A stretch of 64,000 nt of DNA from Rhodobacter xanthinilyticus (GTDB lineage: Bacteria > Pseudomonadota > Alphaproteobacteria > Rhodobacterales > Rhodobacteraceae), in the NCBI RefSeq assembly GCF_001856665.1, contig NZ_CP017781.1, positions 186,001 to 250,000 on the forward strand. The letters are read 5' to 3'. The notes under the pieces are model-generated. The model did not search any database. It saw only the letters and a program-made list of their open reading frames with translations, and was not told the DNA's origin. The translations under genes were made by a program, and so were the position numbers. This document shows, in pieces, positions 8,388-16,683 of this stretch (its first letter is position 1; every line of letters starts with the position of its first letter).

Positions 8388-9851
8388 ATGATGAGCCTCG
8401 GTATCCTGACCCTGATCGTGATCGCGCTCGCAGGCATCGGCTATGTGATCGGCCGCCGCCTCGCGCTGAAGAAAGCAGGGGGAGACGCGCGGCGGCTCCA
8501 CTCCCTGCCCGGCTATTACGGGCAATCCGTTTTCCTGTTCACCGCCGTGCCCGCGCTTGTCGTGCTCGGCCTGTGGATCCTCGTGCAGCCCGCGCTCATC
8601 GAGAGCCGGGTGAGCGCGCATCTCACCTCCGCCGATATCCCCGAGGGCTCGAGCCTGTCGCTGGTGATGAGCGACGTGCGCCGCATCGCGGGCGGGCTTG
8701 ACCTGATCGCCGCGCAAGGCGCGCTGAGCGAGGACGCCCTGACCAACATGCGCGCCGATCTGAGCGATATCCGCGGCCGCCTCGCCACGGTGGGCGTTGC
8801 GGTGGGCGACACGATCCGCCCCGGCGTGTTCGAGGCCGCCAAGACCTACCGCGACATGACCGCCGCCGGCGCCACCGCGATGAGCGTGCTGACGCTGGCA
8901 CTGGCGCTGGCCGGCATGGCCTTCGCGCTGACCCGGATCACCGCCGAGTTCCGCGCCCGCAACGTCTCGGAAACCTTCGTGCGCTGGCTCCTGATCGGCG
9001 CCTCGCTCGTCGCGATCCTGACGACGGTGGGCATCGTGCTCTCGCTCGTCTTCGAGACGGTGCATTTCTTCCGCCTCTACCCGCTCGACAAGTTCTTCTT
9101 CTCCGCGACCTGGAACCCGAAATTCGGCGGCGGCTCCGATCTCGGCATCCTGCCGCTGATCTGGGGCACGCTCTATGTCTCCTTCATCGCGCTCTTCGTC
9201 GCGGTGCCGGTGGGGATCTTCTCGGCGATCTATCTCGCCGAATATGCGCCCAAGAAGATCCGCGCCACCGCGAAGCCCATGCTCGAACTCCTCGCCGGGA
9301 TCCCGACGATCGTCTACGGCCTCTTCGCGCTGATCACGGTGGGGCCGCTCCTGCGCGATTATTTCGCCGCGCCGCTGGGGCTTGGCTCCTCCTCGAGCTC
9401 GGTTCTGACCGCGGGCCTCGTCATGGGCATCATGCTGATCCCCTTCGTCTCCTCGCTCTCCGATGACATCATCAACGCGGTGCCGCAATCGCTGCGCGAC
9501 GGCTCCTACGGGCTTGGCGCGACGCAATCGGAAACCGTGAAACAGGTGATCTTGCCCGCCGCGCTGCCCGGCATCGTCGGCGCGATCCTGCTCGCGGCCT
9601 CGCGCGCCATCGGCGAGACGATGATCGTGGTGCTCGGCGCGGGGGCGGCGGCGAAGATGTCGCTCAACCCCTTCGAGGCGATGACCACCGTCACCGTGAA
9701 GATCGTCAGCCAGCTCACCGGCGATACCGAATTCGCCTCGCCGGAGACGCTCGTCGCCTTCGCGCTCGGGCTGACGCTCTTTGTCTTCACGCTGTGCCTC
9801 AACGTTCTCGCGCTCTACATCGTGCGCAAATATCGGGAGCAATACGAATGA
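8388..9851 (+). CDS. pstC: Phosphate ABC transporter permease PstC
   Basis: PstC is one of the two inner-membrane permeases of the high-affinity phosphate importer. The protein is 487 residues, well above the roughly 320 of the E. coli protein, because of an N-terminal extension of about 190 residues with several membrane segments. The permease core follows (YLAEYAPKKIR, GIPTIVYG, and the EAA loop with GATQSETVKQVILPAALPG split around residues 385-405). Two ATGs are adjacent (8388 and 8391); the ribosome-binding sequence GGGAGAG serves either. The stop overlaps pstA (ATGA). Confidence 0.93.
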   Translation: MMSLGILTLIVIALAGIGYVIGRRLALKKAGGDARRLHSLPGYYGQSVFLFTAVPALVVLGLWILVQPALIESRVSAHLTSADIPEGSSLSLVMSDVRRIAGGLDLIAAQGALSEDALTNMRADLSDIRGRLATVGVAVGDTIRPGVFEAAKTYRDMTAAGATAMSVLTLALALAGMAFALTRITAEFRARNVSETFVRWLLIGASLVAILTTVGIVLSLVFETVHFFRLYPLDKFFFSATWNPKFGGGSDLGILPLIWGTLYVSFIALFVAVPVGIFSAIYLAEYAPKKIRATAKPMLELLAGIPTIVYGLFALITVGPLLRDYFAAPLGLGSSSSSVLTAGLVMGIMLIPFVSSLSDDIINAVPQSLRDGSYGLGATQSETVKQVILPAALPGIVGAILLAASRAIGETMIVVLGAGAAAKMSLNPFEAMTTVTVKIVSQLTGDTEFASPETLVAFALGLTLFVFTLCLNVLALYIVRKYREQYE

Positions 9852-11182
9852 CGCTCGAAGCGACCAACACCGGCTCCTCGCTTTACCGCACCGACGCCCG
9901 CACCAAACGCCGCAACGCCGCCGAGAAGCGCTTCCGCTTCTATGGCATGGCGACGGTGGCCTTCGGGGTGCTCGCGCTCCTGCTGCTTCTCGGCTCGATC
10001 CTCGGCTCGGGGCTCAGCGCGTTCCGCCAGACCACGATGGACCTCACCGTCACACTCGACGAGAAGGTGCTCGACAAGAAGGGCGCGCGCGACCCGGCCG
10101 ATCTCGCCAAGGTCACGACGGTGGGCTACGCCAAGCTCCTCGAGACCGCGCTGATCCAGGAAGTCACCGAGAAGGGCCTCGCGCCCGCGGGGATGAAACC
10201 CAAGGACATCGCCGGGCTGATCTCGAAAGAGGCCCCCGCGCAGCTGCGCAACAAGGTGCTCGCCCACCCCGATCTGATCGGCCAGACGATCACCTTCAAC
10301 GTGCTCGCGAACGGCCGGGTGGATGGCTTCTTCAAGGGCCGCGTCACGATGGAAAGCGCCGCCCTCGACAGCAATATCTCGCCCGAACAGCTCACCCTCG
10401 CGCAGGCGATGCGCGATGCGGGGCTGATGTCGATGGGCTTCAACCTCGGCTTCATCACCGCGCCCGACGCCTCCGAGCTGCGCCCCGAGGCCGCGGGCCT
10501 GGGCGTGGCGGTGCTCGGCTCGGCCTATATGATGCTGATCGTGCTGGTCCTCTCGCTGCCGATCGGGGTCGCGGCCTCGATCTATCTCGAGGAATTCGCG
10601 CCGAAAAACTGGATCACCGACCTGATCGAGGTGAATATCTCGAACCTCGCCGCGGTGCCCTCGATCGTCTTCGGGATCCTCGGCCTCGCCGCCTTCATCA
10701 ACTTCGCCGGGATGCCGCAGAGCTCGCCGGTGGTGGGCGGGCTGGTGCTCACGCTGATGACCCTGCCGCGGATCATCATCCCGGCGCGCGCCGCGCTCAA
10801 ATCGGTGCCGCCCTCGATCAAGGACGCAGCACTCGGCGTCGGCGCCTCGAAGATGCAGACCGTGTTCCACCACGTCCTGCCGCTCGCGACCCCGGGGATC
10901 CTGACCGGCGCGATCATCGGCCTCGCGCAGGCGCTCGGCGAAACCGCGCCGCTGCTGCTGATCGGCATGGTCGCCTTCGTGCGCGATTACCCCGCCGCGC
11001 CGCCCGAGGGCTTCTTCGACCCGGCCTCGGCGATCCCGGTGCAGATCTACAGCTGGACCCAGCGCGCGGACCCCGCCTTTACCGAACGCGCCTCGGGGGC
11101 CATCATCGTGCTGATGATCTTCCTTCTCGTAATGAACTCGCTCGCGGTTGTGCTGCGGCGCAAATTCGAACGGCGCTGGTAA
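9848..11182 (+). CDS. pstA: Phosphate ABC transporter permease PstA
   Basis: The second permease of the Pst system, 444 residues. A soluble N-terminal stretch follows the first membrane segment (about residues 35-55), consistent with the DUF3333 domain seen in long alphaproteobacterial PstA proteins. The permease core includes SIYLEEFAPKNW, AAVPSIVFGI and the EAA-like GASKMQTVFHHVLPLATPG region. I set the start at ATG 9848 because it overlaps the pstC stop; an open frame extends a further 54 bases upstream without need. Confidence 0.93.
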   Translation: MTLEATNTGSSLYRTDARTKRRNAAEKRFRFYGMATVAFGVLALLLLLGSILGSGLSAFRQTTMDLTVTLDEKVLDKKGARDPADLAKVTTVGYAKLLETALIQEVTEKGLAPAGMKPKDIAGLISKEAPAQLRNKVLAHPDLIGQTITFNVLANGRVDGFFKGRVTMESAALDSNISPEQLTLAQAMRDAGLMSMGFNLGFITAPDASELRPEAAGLGVAVLGSAYMMLIVLVLSLPIGVAASIYLEEFAPKNWITDLIEVNISNLAAVPSIVFGILGLAAFINFAGMPQSSPVVGGLVLTLMTLPRIIIPARAALKSVPPSIKDAALGVGASKMQTVFHHVLPLATPGILTGAIIGLAQALGETAPLLLIGMVAFVRDYPAAPPEGFFDPASAIPVQIYSWTQRADPAFTERASGAIIVLMIFLLVMNSLAVVLRRKFERRW

Positions 11183-11194
11183 GGAGAGCCGATC

Positions 11195-11992
11195 ATGAAC
11201 GTAATGACTCGAATGGAGAACGCCGTGCAGGCCAGTGAAATCAAGATCTCCGCCAAGGATGTGCAGGTCTATTACGGCGCCTCCCACGCGATCAAGGATG
11301 TCAACATCGAGATCCTCGACAAGACCGTCACCGCCTTCATCGGCCCGTCGGGCTGCGGGAAATCGACCTTCCTGCGCACGCTCAACCGGATGAACGACAC
11401 GATCGACATCTGCCGCGTCGAGGGGGAAATCCTGCTCGATGGCGAGAATATCTATGACCGCAAGGTCGACCCGGTGCAGCTGCGCGCCAAGGTGGGGATG
11501 GTCTTCCAAAAGCCAAACCCCTTCCCGAAATCGATCTATGACAACGTGGCCTATGGCCCGCGCATCCACGGCCTGACCCGCTCGAAAGCCGAGCTCGACG
11601 AGATCGTGGAAAGCTCGCTGCGCAAGGCCGCGCTCTGGAACGAGGTCAAGGACCGCATTCAGGAGCCCGGCACCGGCCTTTCCGGCGGCCAGCAACAGCG
11701 TCTGTGCATCGCCCGCGCGGTGGCCACCTCGCCCGAGGTGCTCCTGATGGACGAACCCTGCTCGGCGCTCGACCCGATCGCGACGGCGCAGGTCGAGGAG
11801 CTGATCGACGAGCTGCGCGAGAATTTCTCGGTGGTGATCGTGACGCACTCGATGCAACAGGCCGCCCGCGTCAGCCAGCGCACCGCCTTCTTCCACCTCG
11901 GCAATCTCGTCGAATTCGGCGACACCACGCAGATCTTCACGAACCCGCACGATCCGCGCACCGAGAGCTATATCACCGGCCGGATCGGCTGA
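11195..11992 (+). CDS. pstB: Phosphate ABC transporter ATPase PstB
   Basis: This 265-residue ATPase energises phosphate import. Walker A is GPSGCGKST (residues 50-58), the ABC signature is LSGGQQQR, and Walker B is [13 protein letters not shown]; the H-loop THSM follows. ATG 11195 follows AAGGAG and lies 12 bp after pstA. A later in-frame ATG exists at codon 4. Family length is about 255-270. Confidence 0.96.
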   Translation: MNVMTRMENAVQASEIKISAKDVQVYYGASHAIKDVNIEILDKTVTAFIGPSGCGKSTFLRTLNRMNDTIDICRVEGEILLDGENIYDRKVDPVQLRAKVGMVFQKPNPFPKSIYDNVAYGPRIHGLTRSKAELDEIVESSLRKAALWNEVKDRIQEPGTGLSGGQQQRLCIARAVATSPEVLLMDEPCSALDPIATAQVEELIDELRENFSVVIVTHSMQQAARVSQRTAFFHLGNLVEFGDTTQIFTNPHDPRTESYITGRIG

Positions 11993-12003
11993 CGGAGACC
12001 CAG

Positions 12004-12714
12004 ATGAGCCAGCATATCCTTTCCGCATTCGACCGTGATCTCGAGGCCGTTCAGGCGCTCGTGGTGAAAATGGGCGGCATGGTCGAGGCCCAGATCCTCG
12101 ACAGCGCCGCCGCGCTCGAAACCCGTGACGAAGAGCTCGCCGAAGCCGTGCGCAAGCGCGACAAGGCGGTCGACGGGCTCGAGGAGAAGATCAACGAAGA
12201 GGCCGCGCGGCTGATCGCGCTGCGCTCGCCCGCCGCGAGCGACCTGCGCGTGGCGCTCACCGTGATCAAGATCGCGGGCAGCCTCGAGCGCGTCGGCGAT
12301 TACGCCAAGAACATCGCCAAACGCGCGCAACTCTTGATGTCGATGCCGGCGATCAACGGCTCCTCCGGGGCGATCCGCCGCATGGCCCAGGCCAGCGAGA
12401 CCATGCTCAAGGACGCGATCGACAGCTACATCCAGCGCGACGCCGTGCTCGCCGCCGATGTGCGCGCCCGCGATGTCGAGATCGACCAGATGTATAACGC
12501 GCTGTTCCGCGAATTCCTGACCTACATGCTCGAGGATCCGCGCAACATCACCGCCTGCATGCACCTGCATTTCATCGCCAAGAACATCGAGCGGATGGGC
12601 GACCACGCCACCTCGATCGCCGAACAGGTAATCTATCTCGTCACCGGCGAGATGCCCGAGGAAAGCCGCCCGAAAAGCGAAAGCGTCACCCCCTTTGACG
12701 CGGCGGAGCGCTAA
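12004..12714 (+). CDS. phoU: Phosphate transport regulator PhoU
   Basis: PhoU (236 residues) couples the Pst transporter to the PhoR/PhoB two-component pathway and represses it when phosphate is plentiful. The protein is all-helical with two PhoU repeats, each carrying the metal-binding region (ERVGDYAKNIAK near residue 100 and ERMGDHATSIAEQ near residue 200). It starts 11 bp after pstB and phoB begins 3 bp after its stop. Confidence 0.95.
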   Translation: MSQHILSAFDRDLEAVQALVVKMGGMVEAQILDSAAALETRDEELAEAVRKRDKAVDGLEEKINEEAARLIALRSPAASDLRVALTVIKIAGSLERVGDYAKNIAKRAQLLMSMPAINGSSGAIRRMAQASETMLKDAIDSYIQRDAVLAADVRARDVEIDQMYNALFREFLTYMLEDPRNITACMHLHFIAKNIERMGDHATSIAEQVIYLVTGEMPEESRPKSESVTPFDAAER

Positions 12715-12717
12715 GCG

Positions 12718-13410
12718 ATGAGCCCCGCCCAACAGCCCTGCGTGCTGGTGGTCGAGGACGAATCGGCCCAGCGCGAAGTCCTGCAATACAACCTCGAGGC
12801 GGAGGGGTTCCGCGTCGTCATGGCGGTGAACGGCGATGAGGCGCTTCTCATGGTGCGCGAGGAAAAGCCCGATCTGATCGTGCTCGACTGGATGCTGCCC
12901 AATGTCTCGGGGATCGAGATCTGCCGGCGGGTGAAGGCCAGCCCCGAGACCCGCTCGATCCCGATCATCATGCTCTCGGCGCGCTCCGAGGAGGCCGACC
13001 GCGTGCGCGGCCTCGAGACCGGCGCGGATGATTACGTCGTCAAACCCTATTCGGTTGTCGAGCTGATGGCGCGGCTGCGCACCCAGCTGCGCCGCACCCG
13101 CCCCGCGACCATGGGCGAGCGGCTGCAATATGAGGATATCATCCTCGACGCGGGCGAGCACCGGGTGTTCCGCGACGGCCAGCCGCTGAAACTCGGCCCG
13201 ACGGAGTTCCGGCTCCTCTCGACGCTGATGGAGAAACCCGGCCGGGTCTGGACGCGCGACCAATTGCTCGACCGGGTCTGGGGGCGCGACATCTATGTCG
13301 ATACCCGCACGATCGACGTCCATGTCGGCCGGCTGCGCAAGGCGCTGATGGTCAACGGCGGCGACGATCCGGTGCGCACCGTGCGCGGCACGGGTTACGC
13401 GCTCGGCTGA
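12718..13410 (+). CDS. phoB: Phosphate regulon response regulator PhoB
   Basis: This 230-residue OmpR-family regulator has a receiver domain (VVEDE acidic pocket, phospho-acceptor Asp in VLDWMLP near residue 60, and the Lys in KPYS) and a winged-helix DNA-binding domain ending in GTGYALG. It would bind the Pho boxes upstream of pstS. The cognate kinase PhoR is not in this window. The 3' end overlaps the convergent kinase gene by 16 bp, so both C-termini are encoded on the same DNA. Confidence 0.94.
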   Translation: MSPAQQPCVLVVEDESAQREVLQYNLEAEGFRVVMAVNGDEALLMVREEKPDLIVLDWMLPNVSGIEICRRVKASPETRSIPIIMLSARSEEADRVRGLETGADDYVVKPYSVVELMARLRTQLRRTRPATMGERLQYEDIILDAGEHRVFRDGQPLKLGPTEFRLLSTLMEKPGRVWTRDQLLDRVWGRDIYVDTRTIDVHVGRLRKALMVNGGDDPVRTVRGTGYALG

Positions 13411-14282
13411 GCGGCGAGAAAGGCTTCGACCTCTTCGCGGGCGGGGATCGCATCGGCGGTGCCCGCCCGTGTCACTTTCACCGCCGCGGCCGCCGCCGCA
13501 AGCCGCATCGCCGCCGCCGGCGCCCGGCCTTCGGCCAGCCCCGCGACGAGATAGCCCGCAAAGGTATCGCCCGCGCCGGTGGTATCGCGCGCCGCAACCG
13601 CAAAGGCCGGCACCCGCACCTCGGCGCCCGCGCCAAGGTCATGCCAGACCGCGCCGCGCGCCCCGAGCGTGACGAGCACATGCGGCACCGGCAAGTCGCC
13701 CAGCCCCACGCCCAGCGCCGCGCAAAGCTGCTCGGCCTCGATCTCGTTGAGGATCAGGAGCCAGGTGAAGGGCAACATCGCCCGCGCCGCCCCGGCCTCG
13801 AACGGCGCGGCGGAATAGATCAGTTTCAGACCCTGTTCCAGCGCGATTTGCCCCGCCTCTATCTGCGCCGAGGTCTCGTTTTGCACGATCAGCCAATCGC
13901 CCGGCCCCGCGCCCGCAAGCGCCGCGCGCACCGTTTCCCCTGTGATCACACGGTTCGCACCCGGGTGCAGCACGATCGCATTCTCGCCCGCCGCATCGAC
14001 CGTGATGATCGCATGGCCCGAGGCGCCCGCAACCTCGGCCACCGCCGAACACTCGACCCCCGCCGCAACAAGCCGCGCGCGCATCCAGGCCCCATCGGCG
14101 CCCAGCGCCCCGATATGGCGCACCGCGCCGCCCGCCCGCGCCGCCGCGACAGACTGATTCGCGCCCTTGCCGCCAAGCCCCCGCGCATAAGAGAGCGCGG
14201 CCAGAGTTTCCCCCGGCCGCGGCAGGTGATCGAGCCGATAGAGATGATCGGCGTTGATCGAGCCCAGATTGTAGATCGTCAT
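13395..14282 (-). CDS. Ribokinase-like PfkB-family sugar kinase
   Basis: The 295-residue protein has the PfkB start (NLGSINADHLYRL), the first signature GGKGANQSVAAARAG and the second signature with catalytic Asp in DTTGAGDTFAGYL. These match ribokinase best, which phosphorylates D-ribose for pentose or nucleotide use, but PfkB sugar specificity is hard to fix without neighbours and no ribose transporter adjoins. ATG 14282 is preferred over GTG 14288 because GGAGG lies five bases upstream of it. It overlaps phoB tail to tail and follows maeB on the same strand. Confidence 0.82.
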   Translation of the reverse strand: MTIYNLGSINADHLYRLDHLPRPGETLAALSYARGLGGKGANQSVAAARAGGAVRHIGALGADGAWMRARLVAAGVECSAVAEVAGASGHAIITVDAAGENAIVLHPGANRVITGETVRAALAGAGPGDWLIVQNETSAQIEAGQIALEQGLKLIYSAAPFEAGAARAMLPFTWLLILNEIEAEQLCAALGVGLGDLPVPHVLVTLGARGAVWHDLGAGAEVRVPAFAVAARDTTGAGDTFAGYLVAGLAEGRAPAAAMRLAAAAAAVKVTRAGTADAIPAREEVEAFLAAQPSA

Positions 14283-14303
14283 CGCCACCTCCGGCGCGAC
14301 GGC

Positions 14304-16571
14304 TTATTTCGCCTGGCCGAGCCGGCAGGCCGCGATCGCCGCCATGTTGAGGATGTCATTCACCGTCGACACCGTCGAGCAGATCTGCAACGGCGCCGGG
14401 ATCCCGGTCAGGATCGGGCCGATCACCGTTGCGCCGGCCATCTCCTGCATCAGCTTGACCGAGATCGAGGCCGAATGCCGCGCCGGCACCACAAGGATAT
14501 TCGCGGGCCCCGAGAGGCGACAGAACGGATATTGCGCCATCACCTCGGGGTTCAGCGCCACATCCACCGCCATTTCGCCGTCATACTCAAAATCGGCGCC
14601 GCGCTTGTCGAGCACCTGCGGCGCGATATGCATCTTCGTCGCGCGTTCCGACACCGGATAGCCGAAGGTCGAGAACGAGACGAACGCCACCCGCGGATCG
14701 AGCCCGAGCCCGCGCGCCACCTGCGCGCCCCGCGTCGCGATATCGGCCAGGTCGTTTTCATCGGGCCATTCATGCACCAGCGTGTCGCCGATCAGCACGA
14801 TCTTGCCCTTGTTCAGAACCGCCGTGATGCCCACCGCGCCGTCCGAGGGTTTCGCGTCGAAGACCTTGTTGATCGCCTCGAGCACATGCGCCGATTTGCG
14901 CGTCACCCCGGTGATCATGCCGTCGCCATGCCCATGCGCGAGCATCAGCGCCGCAAACACATGGCGGTCGCGCATCGCGAGCTTGGTCGCTTCGTGGCGG
15001 TCATAGCCCTGGCGTTGCAGGCGGCTGTAGAGGAAATCCTTGTAGGTCTCGATATGTTTGGAATTGACCGAGTTCACCACGGTCAGCTCGCGATACGCGT
15101 CACCCAGACCAACCGACTCGAGCTTTTCGCGCACATCGGCCTCGCGCCCGACGACCAGCGCACGGCCCATGCCACCGCGCTGATAGGCGACCGCGGCGCG
15201 CAGCACGCGCGGCTCGTCGCCCTCGGCGAAGATCATCGTCGCCTGCGCCTGACGCGCCCGGGCGTGGATGCCTTGCAGAATCGAGGCGGTCGGGTCCATC
15301 CGCGCCTTCAGACTATGGGCATAGGCCTCCATATCGATGATCGGGCGGCGCGCCACGCCGGTATCCATCCCCGCTTTCGCCACCGCCGGCGGGATAACGT
15401 GGATCAGCCGCGGGTCAAACGGCGTCGGGATGATGTAATCGCGCCCAAACGTCAGCTTGCGGCCATAGGCCACCGCCACCTCATCGGGCACATCCTCACG
15501 CGCGAGCGCCGCAAGCGCCTTCGCGCAGGCGATCTTCATCTCATCGTTGATCGCGCGGGCGTGGATATCGAGCGCGCCCCGGAACAGATAGGGGAAGCCG
15601 AGAACGTTGTTGACCTGGTTGGGGTAATCCGACCGGCCCGTCGCCACGATCGCATCGGCGCGCACGGCATGGGCCTCTTCCGGGGTGATCTCCGGGTCAG
15701 GGTTCGCCATCGCGAAGATCACCGGGTTGTCGGCCATCGCGGCGACCATCTCGGGCGTCACCGCGCCCTTGGCCGAGACGCCGAGGAACACATCAGCCCC
15801 GACCATCGCCTCTTCGAGCGTGCGCGCCTCGGTCGCCGCGGCATGGGCCGATTTCCACTGGTTCATGCCCTCGGTGCGGCCCTGATAGATCACGCCCTTG
15901 GTGTCGCACATGATGCAATTGTCATGCTTGGCGCCCATCGCCTTGATCAGCTCGAGACAGGCGATGCCGGCCGCCCCCGCGCCGTTCAGCACGATCTTGC
16001 AATCCTCGATCTTCTTGCCCGAGATCTCGAGCGCGTTGATCAGCCCCGCCGCGCAGATCACCGCCGTGCCGTGCTGGTCATCGTGGAACACCGGGATGTC
16101 CATGATTTCCTTCAGCCGCTGCTCGATGATGAAACACTCGGGCGCCTTGATATCCTCGAGGTTGATGCCGCCAAAGGTCGGGCCCATCAGGCTCACCGCC
16201 TTGATGATCTCGTCGGGGTCCTCGGTGTCGAGCTCGATATCGATGGCGTTGACATCGGCGAAGCGCTTGAAGAGCACCGCCTTGCCCTCCATCACCGGCT
16301 TGGAGGCCAGCGCGCCGAGATTGCCGAGCCCGAGGATCGCGGTGCCGTTCGACACGACCGCCACCATGTTGCCCTTGACGGTATAGTCATAGGCGGTCTC
16401 GGGGCGCTCGGCGATCGCCTCGACGGGAACCGCAACCCCGGGGCTATAGGCCAACGACAAATCGCGCTGGGTCGTCATCGGCTTGGAAGCGACGATGTCA
16501 TATTTGCCCGGGCGCGGGTCGATGTGATAGGCCAACGCCTCTTCGGGCGTGATGCGGTTCTTGGTGGACAT
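14304..16571 (-). CDS. maeB: NADP-dependent malic enzyme with phosphotransacetylase-like domain
   Basis: This 755-residue fusion oxidatively decarboxylates malate to pyruvate, supplying NADPH. The N-terminal half holds malic enzyme motifs (SPGVAVPVEAI, FHDDQHGTA, and the NAD(P) loop LNGAGAAGIA). The C-terminal third resembles phosphotransacetylase (ITGVTRKSAHVLEAI, ANILVVPARHSASI) and in characterised relatives acts in oligomerisation or acetyl-CoA control, not as an active transferase. The start has AGGAGGAG upstream. It is divergent from mutS, with 112 bp between. Confidence 0.95.
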   Translation of the reverse strand: MSTKNRITPEEALAYHIDPRPGKYDIVASKPMTTQRDLSLAYSPGVAVPVEAIAERPETAYDYTVKGNMVAVVSNGTAILGLGNLGALASKPVMEGKAVLFKRFADVNAIDIELDTEDPDEIIKAVSLMGPTFGGINLEDIKAPECFIIEQRLKEIMDIPVFHDDQHGTAVICAAGLINALEISGKKIEDCKIVLNGAGAAGIACLELIKAMGAKHDNCIMCDTKGVIYQGRTEGMNQWKSAHAAATEARTLEEAMVGADVFLGVSAKGAVTPEMVAAMADNPVIFAMANPDPEITPEEAHAVRADAIVATGRSDYPNQVNNVLGFPYLFRGALDIHARAINDEMKIACAKALAALAREDVPDEVAVAYGRKLTFGRDYIIPTPFDPRLIHVIPPAVAKAGMDTGVARRPIIDMEAYAHSLKARMDPTASILQGIHARARQAQATMIFAEGDEPRVLRAAVAYQRGGMGRALVVGREADVREKLESVGLGDAYRELTVVNSVNSKHIETYKDFLYSRLQRQGYDRHEATKLAMRDRHVFAALMLAHGHGDGMITGVTRKSAHVLEAINKVFDAKPSDGAVGITAVLNKGKIVLIGDTLVHEWPDENDLADIATRGAQVARGLGLDPRVAFVSFSTFGYPVSERATKMHIAPQVLDKRGADFEYDGEMAVDVALNPEVMAQYPFCRLSGPANILVVPARHSASISVKLMQEMAGATVIGPILTGIPAPLQICSTVSTVNDILNMAAIAACRLGQAK

Positions 16572-16683
16572 GGGGCCGCTCCTCCTGAAAGCCCGCCCCT
16601 CTTAGCGAGAAGCGGCGCGCGCCTCAATGGATTTGCACCTTGATTCACCCTTTTGTAGGGTCGCGCGAAAGCAGGGGGACCGC

